Origin: Halobacillus sp. Marseille-P3879
GTDB lineage: Bacteria > Bacillota > Bacilli > Bacillales > Halobacillaceae
DNA: 64,000 nucleotides
Assembly: GCF_900240285.1 (NCBI RefSeq)
Contig: NZ_OESS01000004.1
Location: 140,225-204,224 of the forward strand
Direction: 5' to 3'
The position numbers and the translations under genes are program-made. The notes beneath the pieces were generated by a model. The model was not told where the DNA came from. It was given only the letters and a program-made list of their open reading frames with translations, and did not search any database. Numbering within the stretch: the first letter of the stretch is position 1; each line of letters starts with the position of its first letter. Shown here piece by piece: positions 17,926-26,314 of this stretch.

Positions 17926-18783
17926 ATGAATCATACAAAAAATGATTTAGAATACAGCTCAGTTGAAGAAGCTGCAAGCAATTTATTGGTACATATCAGT
18001 GAATTTATCAATGTAAATACTGTTTATATCGCCAAAAAAGAAATCGATCACATGCAAGTTATCGCTTCCTATAATCGAGAAGCTCCAATTGTAGATGCTG
18101 AGTTACAGGTGAACTATGATGACTCTTATTGTCAGTTTGTGATGGAAAGCGATGATGCACACTTTAAAACTATTAACCTAACAGAAGAAGAAGCTACTGC
18201 CCACGTGAAACTGGCGAAAGAACTTGGAGTAAAAGCCTTCATGGGAGTTAAGCTTTATGACAAAGACGATCGTGAGTTTGGCACTTTGTGCGTAATGGAC
18301 AGGGAGGTGCGAAACTTTTCCGAGAAAGAAATTAACTTCTTACAATCCCTGGGACAAACGTTTAACTCTATTATCCATCTGGATCAAACTCAGCAGCAGG
18401 TGGACCTTTTGTCGACACCAATTGTACCTGTGACAGAAGGAGTTGTTGTATTGCCCCTTGTAGGATTTATGAGTGAGGATCGCTCTTCAAGACTATTAGC
18501 GAATGTATTGCATCAGGTAAAAGAAAAAGATTTAGATTACTTTATTCTGGATCTATCCGGCCTTGTTACATTTAATAATCTCCTTATCAATCATCTCATC
18601 AGTATTATTGATTCCTTAGCCTTAATGGGTATAACTGCTGTAATTACTGGAATAAGACCTGAAATGGCTATGGCTCAAGTGGAACAGGGAGCTAAGTTCA
18701 AGAAAATATTTATAGCAGCCAGTCTCGAGCAGGCCCTTCAGCAAATTGGATTTTCTCTCATAAAAAATGAAGCTCAGCACTAA
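17926..18783 (+). CDS. GAF-STAS domain regulator (RsbR-like)
   Basis: A 285-residue two-domain protein. Residues about 15-155 are a GAF sensor domain (DSYCQFVMES, AFMGVKLYDKDDREFGTLCVMDRE); residues about 165-280 are a STAS domain with the RsbR-style core DLSGLVTFNNLLINHLI and GITAVITGIRPEMA. In RsbR paralogues the equivalent segment carries phosphorylated Thr in DxTG; here the position is Ser (DLSG). It could feed a ligand or redox signal into a sigma-B type stressosome, though no rsb genes are nearby. The last codons form part of the terminator at 18764. Confidence 0.85.
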   Translation: MNHTKNDLEYSSVEEAASNLLVHISEFINVNTVYIAKKEIDHMQVIASYNREAPIVDAELQVNYDDSYCQFVMESDDAHFKTINLTEEEATAHVKLAKELGVKAFMGVKLYDKDDREFGTLCVMDREVRNFSEKEINFLQSLGQTFNSIIHLDQTQQQVDLLSTPIVPVTEGVVVLPLVGFMSEDRSSRLLANVLHQVKEKDLDYFILDLSGLVTFNNLLINHLISIIDSLALMGITAVITGIRPEMAMAQVEQGAKFKKIFIAASLEQALQQIGFSLIKNEAQH

Positions 18784-18800
18784 GCGGAGCTTCATTTTTT
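18764..18800. terminator. Bidirectional terminator inside two gene ends
   Basis: A 12-bp perfect stem (18764-18775 with 18787-18798). Its left arm is coding sequence of the GAF-STAS gene and its right arm includes the stop codon (18792-18794) of the convergent oxidoreductase gene. T tracts occur on both sides. Confidence 0.8.
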
Positions 18801-19916
18801 CTTTGCTAAGGCTAGATCAATCCGATAATGTTCAGGATCTAGTTCTGTAGGCTCTCCCATAACCATTCGAGCTAGTTCGGCACCAATAAACGGGCCTGAA
18901 GTCAGCCCGGAAGCCCCCAGTCCATTAGCTAAGTACAACCCCTCATAATTACGCAGTGGACCATATACAGGCAGGGAATTGGGAGTGAACGGCCGAAATC
19001 CCACCCTCGTTTCCAGAAATGTTCCTCTCGCTAGTCCGGGAGCTACTCCCAGTACTTTATGGAAGATTTCATGAAGTCCTCCAGCCGTTACGCGGGAATC
19101 GAATTTTTCCTTCGTTTCGTGAGTAGCTCCGACTACGACTCGCCCGTGGGCAAAAGAAAGCAGATATTTATTTGTCGGCGGCATAATCACGGGCCAATCA
19201 GCTGTTTCTGTATCAGGAAGCTCCAAATGAACAATTTGGGCTTTTTGAGGGTGGACAAGAAACTCTTCACCAAGCGGAAGGATAAGCTCCTTGGCCCATG
19301 CACCGGCTGTGACAATAACCTGGTCTCCATACAAAGGTCCATTACTCGTCTCCACCCCTGCTATCGTTGAACCTTCGACCTTCAATGCAGCATCTGACTC
19401 AATAAATTTCACTCCTCTTTGTTTAGAGGCGCGAATTAAAGCATCCCTTAAGGCTCGGCCGTCCACTTTAGCTGCTCCACTAATAAAAATGGAGCCGTAA
19501 CTTTCATCTAAAGGGGGGAACATTGCCTGAGTTTCTGGTGGGGTAAGGCGTTTAATTTCTCCCATCTCTGGAGCATCTTCCCTCCGTTGAAGAGCACGCT
19601 CCATCATTTCAGTTAATTTTTCTTCTTCGGTGTGCAGGCGTAGAGCTCCAACACGCTGATAACCGGTTTCTTTTTCTCCATCCGCTTCCAAATTACTGAT
19701 TAAGGACGGATAATAGCGTGCTCCACCCTTGGCTAATTCATACCATGCTTTATTTTTCCGCTGTGACAGCCACGGACAGATAATTCCCGCTGCTGCATCA
19801 GTGGCCTGTCCTATATCTTTACGGTCAACGACGGTAACCTCAGCTCCTGCTTTCGCTAAATAGTAAGCAGTTGAAGCTCCGAGAATGCCCGAACCAATTA
19901 CAATATATGATTTCAA
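18792..19916 (-). CDS. FAD-dependent oxidoreductase (DadA/ThiO-like)
   Basis: A 374-residue flavoprotein of the D-amino-acid oxidase family. The N-terminal dinucleotide fold is IGSGILGASTAYYLAKAG, and the C-terminal FAD contact is LYLANGLGASGLTSGP. It resembles B. subtilis YurR and glycine oxidase ThiO, which oxidise small amino acids to imino acids. The start is a TTG at 19916 preceded by AGGTG at 7 bases. The substrate is unknown; no thiamine genes are adjacent, so a ThiO role is not supported. Confidence 0.87.
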   Translation of the reverse strand: MKSYIVIGSGILGASTAYYLAKAGAEVTVVDRKDIGQATDAAAGIICPWLSQRKNKAWYELAKGGARYYPSLISNLEADGEKETGYQRVGALRLHTEEEKLTEMMERALQRREDAPEMGEIKRLTPPETQAMFPPLDESYGSIFISGAAKVDGRALRDALIRASKQRGVKFIESDAALKVEGSTIAGVETSNGPLYGDQVIVTAGAWAKELILPLGEEFLVHPQKAQIVHLELPDTETADWPVIMPPTNKYLLSFAHGRVVVGATHETKEKFDSRVTAGGLHEIFHKVLGVAPGLARGTFLETRVGFRPFTPNSLPVYGPLRNYEGLYLANGLGASGLTSGPFIGAELARMVMGEPTELDPEHYRIDLALAKKK

Positions 19917-20038
19917 TCCATAACACCTATTTTCAATTGAATTTTTCGTCCAGCTCTTATTTTACAAGAAAAAAAGGTGTTTTTCTAATCCATGTGGAGG
20001 ATGAACAGTTACGGATGACTGAGCTGCCTGTACAAATA

Positions 20039-20067
20039 AAATAAACACTGTTAGATTCCTACAGTGC
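20039..20067 (-). terminator. Terminator after the sortase gene
   Basis: Stem 20046-20051 with 20061-20066, followed on the minus strand by a TTTATTTTA tail, just after the sortase stop codon. Confidence 0.65.
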
Positions 20068-20070
20068 AGC

Positions 20071-20670
20071 TTACTCAATTTCTACTAAATCAGCTTCTAC
20101 AATATAACGATACGGTGCATCTCCTACAAATTCAAACGGATAACAAGTGGATATCGTTAATGTCGGAGTATCTTTTTCCACGACTACGCTTTTATCATCT
20201 GCTTCCACAATGAATAAATTACGAATTTGATAGGCATATTCTTTATCTTCATACTCTACGTACACAAGGTCGCCTATTTGTAAATCTCCCATCTCTGTAA
20301 AAACAGTATCCCTGTGGCCGGATAATAAAGTGTGGCCATTTACATCAGGTGTCACTGTCCACTCACTCTCGTGCATGCCGACTCCCTGCGTCAGTGTCTC
20401 TTCATCTGTCCCCCAGAATACAGGGTATTTTTGTTCAATGGAAGGGATTTTTAACTCAGCCATTTCTTCTCCTTTTTTGAAATCCTGTTCCTCTTCCCCG
20501 TCAGGCAGGCTTTTAGCATCTAAAACAGTATCATCATATTCTAAATATTCGTTAAGCTCACTTGCATTCATGGATTGAATGACCTGCCGCTGTTCCCACC
20601 ATTCATATCCATAATAAGCAGCCAGGCAAAAGCCAAGTGCGATTAAAAAGAGGCCGATCTTTCTCCTCAT
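20071..20670 (-). CDS. Class D sortase
   Basis: A 199-residue cysteine transpeptidase that anchors surface proteins to peptidoglycan. An N-terminal membrane anchor (LFLIALGFCLAAYYGY) is followed by a stalk and the sortase barrel. Catalytic His is in LLSGHRDT, Cys in TLTISTCYPF, Arg in APYRYIV. Length and motifs match class D sortases such as B. subtilis SrtD (YhcS), which recognise LPDTA/LPDTS. The gene directly upstream (21222) encodes a protein ending in LPDTA, a very likely dedicated substrate. The ATG follows GGAGG. Confidence 0.9.
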   Translation of the reverse strand: MRRKIGLFLIALGFCLAAYYGYEWWEQRQVIQSMNASELNEYLEYDDTVLDAKSLPDGEEEQDFKKGEEMAELKIPSIEQKYPVFWGTDEETLTQGVGMHESEWTVTPDVNGHTLLSGHRDTVFTEMGDLQIGDLVYVEYEDKEYAYQIRNLFIVEADDKSVVVEKDTPTLTISTCYPFEFVGDAPYRYIVEADLVEIE

Positions 20671-20745
20671 ACTTTATACCTCCAATAGAAACGAAGGCAG
20701 GCCATACAGTGCCTGCCCTCGATAAGGGATGACCAACACACTTAT

Positions 20746-21222
20746 TTAGTTCAGTGATTTTTTACGCATAAACAACAGACCGCCAGTACCCATAAACAGA
20801 GCTCCTAATAACATCATAAATGGATTATTAGTCGCTGTATCCGGTAATTCTCCTCCTTCTTCTTCAGAGTCACTGCCGTCTCCCTCTGAAGAAGCTGATT
20901 CCTCAGAATCACCTTCCTCTGTTTCTTCTGTATTTGTATCTTCAGATGATTCATCTTCTTCTGAAGTGCCATCTCCATCATTGCCATCGTAAATACCGTC
21001 GGTTAAATTTTCACATGGCTGCCCGTCACTATCACGGTCCAGATCATCAGGATCGTGTTCCGCACTATAATCATGTTCATTCCAGAAATCCATGACTTCT
21101 TCTCCTGTCTCAAAGTCGCCACAATTCATATCGCCACTGTGTTCGGCAAAAGCTACCCCAGAACCTAAAAAGATACCCGTCAAGAACCCTGCACTGCATA
21201 AGATCATTAACAGTTTTCTAAT
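20746..21222 (-). CDS. Excalibur-domain cell-wall protein with LPDTA sorting signal
   Basis: A secreted protein of about 158 residues. Signal peptide RKLLMILCSAGFLTGIFLG, then an excalibur calcium-binding domain (NCGDFETGEEVMDFW ... DRDSDGQPCENL with a Cys pair and DxDxDGxxC loop), a roughly 60-residue Asp/Glu/Ser linker, and a C-terminal LPDTA sorting motif, hydrophobic span and RKKS tail. The only start at a proper distance (9 bases) from AAAAAGGAG is ATT at 21222; the first ATG (21207) is 24 bases away and would remove the positive charges of the signal peptide. A longer reading to 21303 lacks a ribosome-binding site. Confidence 0.85.
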   Translation of the reverse strand: MRKLLMILCSAGFLTGIFLGSGVAFAEHSGDMNCGDFETGEEVMDFWNEHDYSAEHDPDDLDRDSDGQPCENLTDGIYDGNDGDGTSEEDESSEDTNTEETEEGDSEESASSEGDGSDSEEEGGELPDTATNNPFMMLLGALFMGTGGLLFMRKKSLN

Positions 21223-21333
21223 AGTTAAAATCTCCTTTTTAAGTAATTTTTTGCCATCCCCTGGTACCGCCATAATACTACATTTTACACCTTTAGTACA
21301 CATAATAAACCAAATTTTCTGAAAAAAACAAAC

Positions 21334-21369
21334 AAAAAATCATGGGTTCTCAATGAGAACCCATGATTT
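21334..21369 (-). terminator. Strong terminator after trxB
   Basis: A 15-bp perfect stem (21337-21351 with 21355-21369) with a three-base loop, followed on the minus strand by six T. Confidence 0.85.
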
Positions 21370-21374
21370 CACCT

Positions 21375-22328
21375 TTAAGACAGGGTTTGACTCCAATCAA
21401 TAGCTGCTTCACCTTCTAAGAAACGCTCGGCATCCATAGCAGCCATACAACCCGTGCCCGCTGCTGTTACGGCCTGGCGGTATTTCTGGTCCTGTACATC
21501 TCCACAGGCAAACACCCCGGGTATATTCGTATTGGTGGTACCGGGTTCAACAAGTAAATACCCTTTATCATCCATGTCCAGTTTCCCCTGGAGAAATTCG
21601 GTATTTGGATTGTGACCGATAGCAACGAAAATTCCGTCCGCTTCTATGACCTCTTCTTTTTCAGAATCAGAATCCTTCACCTTAAGTCCCGTTATTTTCA
21701 TTCCATCCGATAACATTTCGACAGGCGTCTTATTGAGGGCCCATGTAATTTTGTCGTTACCTTTCGAACGATCCTGCATAATTTTAGAAGCACGCAGCTC
21801 GTGCCTGCGGTGTACAATCTGGACTTCATCTGCAAACTTAGTCAGGAAGTTCGCTTCTTCCATTGCAGAATCTCCTCCGCCGATAATCAATACTTTTTTT
21901 CCTCGGAAAAAGAATCCGTCGCATGTAGCACACGTACTTACGCCTTTTCCAATATTATCCTTTTCCCCTGGGATATCAAGCAGTTTAGCTGAAGCTCCTG
22001 TAGAAATAATCAGCGACTGGGTTTTAAGTTCACCCAGACCGTCGACATTAAGTGTAAAAGGGCGCTGATCCACGTTTACATCTGTTACCCACCCTCTTTT
22101 AAAAGTGGCTCCAAAACGCTCGGCTTGTTTTTTCATATTATCCATCAATTCAGGACCCATTATTCCATCAGGAAAGCCCGGAAAGTTCTCAACTTCAGTT
22201 GTTAACGTAAGTTGGCCGCCGGGTTCCGGTCCTTCAATTACGAGCGGCTCCATGTTCGCTCGTGCTAAGTAGACTGCTGCAGTTAAACCAGCAGGACCAG
22301 TTCCTAATATAATCGCTTGATGTGCCAT
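21375..22328 (-). CDS. trxB: Thioredoxin reductase
   Basis: A 317-residue flavoprotein that reduces thioredoxin with NADPH. FAD motif GTGPAGLTAAVYLARA, redox pair CATC (in STCATCDGFFF), NADPH motif GGGDSAMEEA and C-terminal FAD motif GVFACGDVQD are all present. It lies downstream of arsR-arsB-arsC on the same strand. Since thioredoxin-coupled arsenate reductase needs reduced thioredoxin, this copy may be a paralogue dedicated to the arsenic operon. The ATG follows AAGGAGG, which lies inside the small upstream ORF. Confidence 0.94.
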   Translation of the reverse strand: MAHQAIILGTGPAGLTAAVYLARANMEPLVIEGPEPGGQLTLTTEVENFPGFPDGIMGPELMDNMKKQAERFGATFKRGWVTDVNVDQRPFTLNVDGLGELKTQSLIISTGASAKLLDIPGEKDNIGKGVSTCATCDGFFFRGKKVLIIGGGDSAMEEANFLTKFADEVQIVHRRHELRASKIMQDRSKGNDKITWALNKTPVEMLSDGMKITGLKVKDSDSEKEEVIEADGIFVAIGHNPNTEFLQGKLDMDDKGYLLVEPGTTNTNIPGVFACGDVQDQKYRQAVTAAGTGCMAAMDAERFLEGEAAIDWSQTLS

Positions 22329-22330
22329 TG

Positions 22331-22468
22331 TTAAATTCCTCCTTCACAAGACTTAAGAGATAAATAAACGTCGCGCTCCAGTGCCAGCACTGCCATTCGG
22401 AAATACTTTTCCTGATCCTCTGGCAGTGATTTCTTGGAGAGTTGTACAGAGACAATCTCCTCCTTCAC
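22331..22468 (-). CDS. Possible 45-residue ORF between arsC and trxB
   Basis: Short in-frame sequence starting at GTG 22468 with a natural-looking, helix-prone product (LPEDQEKYFRMAVLALERD), ending two bases before the trxB ATG so that its last codons form the trxB ribosome-binding site. The arrangement suggests translational coupling. The start is unclear: the GTG lacks a Shine-Dalgarno sequence, another candidate is TTG at 22492, and an AAGGAGGAG lies inside the frame at codons 2-4. It could be a small gene or the remnant of a longer one. No homology recognised. Confidence 0.4.
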   Translation of the reverse strand: MKEEIVSVQLSKKSLPEDQEKYFRMAVLALERDVYLSLKSCEGGI

Positions 22469-22576
22469 TTTATGGTTTACCCGTTTCTGCAAGTAATTAT
22501 TGTTTGAGCTTTAGGAAACGGCCTGCTATTTTGTCAGATCGGAGATCCACACCATGTAGAGCAGTACACACTTTTG

Positions 22577-22999
22577 TTATTCTTTATCTTTAGCAAATAC
22601 TTGAATCCGGTCACTGATCTGATCACGGACTCTTTGGAAAACCGCCCACTTTTCTTCATCTGTACCTTCTGCTTTGGCCGGGTCGTCAAAACCCCAGTGG
22701 AAACGTGTCACGTGTGGCGGTGTCATCGGACATTTATCATTAGCATCTCCACAGAGTGTAATAGCGTAAGCCGCGTTGTTCAATATATCCGGATCAATTA
22801 TATCTGAAGTTTGATCACTGATATCAACATCTACTTCGTTCATCGCTTTAACAGCATGTGGATTTAATCCGTGTGCTTCGATTCCGGCCGAACGGACGTC
22901 AAACTCTTCTCCAAGATATTTTTTTCCAAACCCTTCCGCCATTTGACTGCGGCAGGAGTTCCCTGTACATAGAAAGTAAATTACTGGTTTATTAGACAT
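22577..22999 (-). CDS. arsC: Arsenate reductase, thioredoxin-coupled
   Basis: A 140-residue low-molecular-weight-phosphatase-type arsenate reductase that reduces arsenate to arsenite for export. The P-loop CTGNSCRS near residue 11 and the redox pair in [10 protein letters not shown] give the three required cysteines. The sequence follows B. subtilis ArsC closely ([25 protein letters not shown]). Two adjacent ATGs occur after AAAAGGAG; the second is used. It follows arsB by about 140 bases. Confidence 0.95.
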   Translation of the reverse strand: MSNKPVIYFLCTGNSCRSQMAEGFGKKYLGEEFDVRSAGIEAHGLNPHAVKAMNEVDVDISDQTSDIIDPDILNNAAYAITLCGDANDKCPMTPPHVTRFHWGFDDPAKAEGTDEEKWAVFQRVRDQISDRIQVFAKDKE

Positions 23000-23142
23000 C
23001 ATGCATATCTCCTTTTATAAATAATAATTAATATTCTCAACTAAAAGTATGTTAACCCCTAAATGGGTTTAAACTTTGGGACTGTGAAGGGAAGACGAAT
23101 CTCGTTCCTTCTGTCTCTGCACATTTTACTTTTTAAACATCA

Positions 23143-24438
23143 TTATATAATCAGCAGCCATAAATATAGACCTGCTAAGGTAATAAACAATGTTGGAACA
23201 GTAAGCACAACCCCTACCTTAAAGTAATAGCCCCATGAAATCTTTACCCCTTTTGTCGAAAGGACATGCAGCCATAACAATGTAGCCAGTGATCCAATCG
23301 GTGTAATCTTCGGTCCTAAGTCTGAACCAATTACGTTAGCGTAAATCAGTGCTTCTCTCATCGTGCCTGATGTATTCGTATCGGCTATCGCGAGCGCATC
23401 AATCATAACGGTCGGCATATTATTCATTACAGACGATAAGATGGCGGCAATGAAGCCCATCGAAACCGTGGCCACAAACATCCCCTGGTCGGCCGTGTAT
23501 TGAATTAAGCCTGCCAGTACATCAGTTAACCCAACATTCCGAAGCCCGTAGACGACCACATACATTCCAACTGAGAAAAAGACAATAGCCCAGGGAGCTC
23601 CTTTTATAACGGCAGCCGTCTCAACTGCAGGGCTGCAGCGTGCCATAAGCAAGAAGAAGACAGCTACAATACCTGCGATAATGGATACCGGAATGCCAAG
23701 CGGCTCACTCGCGAAGTATCCAACAAGCAGCACAGCCAGAACACCCCAGGAAAGGTGAAACATCTTGTGATCCAATAGTGCCTCTTTCGGTTGTTTTAGA
23801 TCATTTAAATTATAATTGTTCGGAATATCTTTTCTAAAGAAGATATAAAGGACAAGAATGCTGGCTCCAAGCGAAAAGATATTCGGAACAATCATTCGTG
23901 AAGCATATTCCGCAAATCCAATCCCAAAAAAGTCCGCCGAAACTATGTTCACTAAATTACTAACAACAAGTGGTAATGAAGTTGTATCAGCTATAAATCC
24001 GCTCGCCATAATAAATGGCAGTATCATTGTTTCTTTAAAGTTCAGGTTCCTTACCATCGCAAGCACGATTGGTGTTAAAATAAGAGCTGCTCCATCGTTA
24101 GCAAACAATGCGGCCACGACAGCACCCAGCAAAGTAACGTACACAAACATTTTGGTCCCGTTCCCCTTTGCGACCCTCGCCATGTGAAGAGCGGCCCATT
24201 CAAAGAAACCTATTTCATCGAGTATGAGTGAGATAATAATAATCGCAATAAATGCCAGCGTGGCATTCCATACAATATCGGTAACGGCAATAACATCCTG
24301 AAAGTCAACAACACCGACAATGAGAGCTAAGACCGCTCCACCGCAGGCCGACCAGCCGATCCCTAAGTTCTTCGGCTGCCAAATGACTAATAATAGTGTA
24401 AGTAAAAATATAATTGTTGCTAAAATTGCTGAGCCCAA
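23143..24438 (-). CDS. arsB: Arsenite efflux pump ArsB
   Basis: A 431-residue arsenite/antimonite permease with about 12 membrane segments, of the ArsB rather than ACR3 type: length, [27 protein letters not shown] and [11 protein letters not shown] match plasmid-type ArsB. The start is set at TTG 24438 ([13 protein letters not shown]), which follows AGGGGG by 6 bases and lies 10 bases after the arsR stop. The longer ATG reading to 24492 would overlap arsR by 44 bases and adds a non-family extension. No arsA is present, so efflux is membrane-potential driven. Confidence 0.92.
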   Translation of the reverse strand: MGSAILATIIFLLTLLLVIWQPKNLGIGWSACGGAVLALIVGVVDFQDVIAVTDIVWNATLAFIAIIIISLILDEIGFFEWAALHMARVAKGNGTKMFVYVTLLGAVVAALFANDGAALILTPIVLAMVRNLNFKETMILPFIMASGFIADTTSLPLVVSNLVNIVSADFFGIGFAEYASRMIVPNIFSLGASILVLYIFFRKDIPNNYNLNDLKQPKEALLDHKMFHLSWGVLAVLLVGYFASEPLGIPVSIIAGIVAVFFLLMARCSPAVETAAVIKGAPWAIVFFSVGMYVVVYGLRNVGLTDVLAGLIQYTADQGMFVATVSMGFIAAILSSVMNNMPTVMIDALAIADTNTSGTMREALIYANVIGSDLGPKITPIGSLATLLWLHVLSTKGVKISWGYYFKVGVVLTVPTLFITLAGLYLWLLII

Positions 24439-24448
24439 TTGAATCCCC

Positions 24449-24796
24449 CTACGAATCGCACTGGATGCGCAAACCTGCTTGCTCCAATGCATGTAATTTT
24501 TCTCTCTGATCTGGTATCTGCACTAAGATCTGCTGAACGATGGGATACGTTTCATGTTCCTGATTTAATGAGTAAAAAATCCACTGCCCCTTTCTCTTCT
24601 CTTTCACCATGCCTGCATCACGAAGCTTACGTAAGTGCTGGCTGACGGAAGGCTGGCTCATTTGCAGAACTTCAACAAATTCACAAACACAGCACTCTCC
24701 TTCGCTGATTAACCCAATAATCGTTAACCGTGTTTTATCACCTAACAGCTTCAGCGCCTGTGCAGCAGTTTCTAGATCGATGATTGTTTTTTCCAT
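24449..24796 (-). CDS. arsR: Arsenical resistance repressor ArsR
   Basis: A 115-residue winged-helix ArsR/SmtB repressor. The metal-site helix reads [11 protein letters not shown] with cysteines suited to binding arsenite, and the recognition helix is [16 protein letters not shown]. The start MEKTIIDLE at 24796 follows AGAGGTGAG; the extension to 24883 runs through the operator palindrome and is rejected. First gene of arsR-arsB-arsC, probably also trxB. Confidence 0.93.
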   Translation of the reverse strand: MEKTIIDLETAAQALKLLGDKTRLTIIGLISEGECCVCEFVEVLQMSQPSVSQHLRKLRDAGMVKEKRKGQWIFYSLNQEHETYPIVQQILVQIPDQREKLHALEQAGLRIQCDS

Positions 24797-24815
24797 AATC
24801 TCACCTCTCTTATCA

Positions 24816-24839
24816 ATATATAAGCATATGCTTATATAT
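24816..24839. promoter_or_regulatory. Perfect 24-bp palindrome, probable ArsR operator
   Basis: A perfect dyad centred on AAGCATATGCTT, extended by alternating AT on both sides, 20 bases before the arsR start. Its location and symmetry suit an ArsR-family dimer. A looser copy (TATACTTATATGCTCATGTATA) is at 24891-24912. Confidence 0.65.
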
Positions 24840-25065
24840 GCAAGTGTAATGTTTGATGTGCTTACTAATTTTTCACAAAACACATAATAATATACTTATA
24901 TGCTCATGTATACAAAGGGATGGTTAAAGTTTTGTAAATCTAATCCTTTTTAGCTTATCTCTTAGTAATACCTGTACTTACTCTTAAACAAACGTTTGAT
25001 TGATAAAAGGGGAGCCTTTTATGATACGCTTAAATTACTTATCCATATAAAGGAGGACGTACTTT

Positions 25066-26277
25066 TTGAATTATAGTTATGTATCCCACCTCTACTGTCC
25101 CAAATGCTCAAAAACCTATTCCGCAGAAGAAGAGAATCACTTATGCATTTGCGGCTCCCCGCTTCTCGTTGATTATAATATTTACGACCTTTCCGGCCAG
25201 CTGACTCAGCAGGACCTCGTTCAAAGAGCGCCAGACTTATGGCGCTATCATGAGCTTCTCCCAGTTCAGAACGAGGACAACGTTATCAGCCTGGGGGAAG
25301 GCATGACACCGTTAGTTCACTTTCCTTCTCTCGGTAAAGACATGGGAATCCCGGCACTGCTTATGAAGGATGAAGGTGTCATCCCCACAGGTGCCTTCAA
25401 AGCACGAGGTGCAGCTGTCGGTGTTTCAAAAGCAAAGGAGCTCGATGTAAAAGAATTGGCCATGCCAACAAATGGCAATGCCGGTGCAGCCTGGTCACTT
25501 TACGCTGCCCGCGCCCAGATGAGCTCGACCATTATTATGCCAATTGATGCTCCAGCTATTACGAGGAACGAATGTGCACTGTCCGGAGCTAATTTATTTC
25601 TCGTTAATGGGTTAATCAGTGATGCTGGCAAAATTGTCGCTGAGGCCGTAAAGGAGAAAGGAATGTATGACGTCTCTACGCTGAAAGAGCCTTATCGTAT
25701 CGAAGGTAAGAAAACGATGGGTCTTGAAATTGCTGAACAGCTTAACTGGCAGCTTCCCGACGTAATTCTTTATCCAACAGGCGGGGGTGTAGGACTTATA
25801 GGTATTTATAAGGCCCTTCGAGAGCTGCAGCAATTAGGCTGGCTCTCTCCAGAGCAAAAAATGCCGCGCCTTGTAGCCGTTCAATCAGAGGGATGCGCCC
25901 CAATTGTAGAAGCTTGGAAGCAAGGAAAGAAAGAGTCAAGCTTCTGGGAAGCCTCTGAAACAGTGGCTTTTGGAATCAACGTTCCAAAAGCGATTGGTGA
26001 CTTTCTTGTCCTTGATGCTGTGTATAAAACCGCGGGGTGCGCAATCGCCGTAACAGATGAAGAACTTCTAGAAGAGCAGCAGAAGATTGCCAGACATGAA
26101 GGGGCATTTGTGTGTCCAGAAGGCGCCGCTTCCTTTCTGGCGGCTCGCAAGCTGAGAGAAGACAATTGGATAAAAGAAAACGAGCAAGTGGTAGTGTTAA
26201 ACACAGGTGCAGGTATTAAGTACCCAGACACCGTAGATTTTGACATCCCTATCCTTGAGCCCGGTGATTCTATTTAA
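25066..26277 (+). CDS. Threonine synthase-like PLP enzyme
   Basis: A 403-residue fold-type II PLP enzyme annotated best as threonine synthase. An N-terminal zinc-ribbon-like segment (YCPKCSKTY...CICGSP) precedes the catalytic part. The PLP lysine is in PTGAFKARG, with phosphate-binding GGGVGL and substrate loop TNGNAGAAW. It differs in layout from the roughly 350-residue Bacillus ThrC and has no hom or thrB neighbours, so it could be a paralogue with another beta-replacement or dehydratase reaction. Start TTG at 25066, about 10 bases after AAAGGAGG. Confidence 0.85.
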   Translation: MNYSYVSHLYCPKCSKTYSAEEENHLCICGSPLLVDYNIYDLSGQLTQQDLVQRAPDLWRYHELLPVQNEDNVISLGEGMTPLVHFPSLGKDMGIPALLMKDEGVIPTGAFKARGAAVGVSKAKELDVKELAMPTNGNAGAAWSLYAARAQMSSTIIMPIDAPAITRNECALSGANLFLVNGLISDAGKIVAEAVKEKGMYDVSTLKEPYRIEGKKTMGLEIAEQLNWQLPDVILYPTGGGVGLIGIYKALRELQQLGWLSPEQKMPRLVAVQSEGCAPIVEAWKQGKKESSFWEASETVAFGINVPKAIGDFLVLDAVYKTAGCAIAVTDEELLEEQQKIARHEGAFVCPEGAASFLAARKLREDNWIKENEQVVVLNTGAGIKYPDTVDFDIPILEPGDSI

Positions 26278-26288
26278 GAGGTATGTAG

Positions 26289-26313
26289 GCCACAGAGAAA
26301 ATCTGTGGCTTTT
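26289..26313 (+). terminator. Terminator after the threonine synthase-like gene
   Basis: An 8-bp perfect stem (26289-26296 with 26302-26309), five-base loop and four T. Confidence 0.8.
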
Positions 26314-26314
26314 A

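Noticed and set aside
22234..22455. 73-codon minus-strand frame across the trxB start
   Set aside because: Its product looks like out-of-frame trxB and the 45-codon frame has the natural composition instead.
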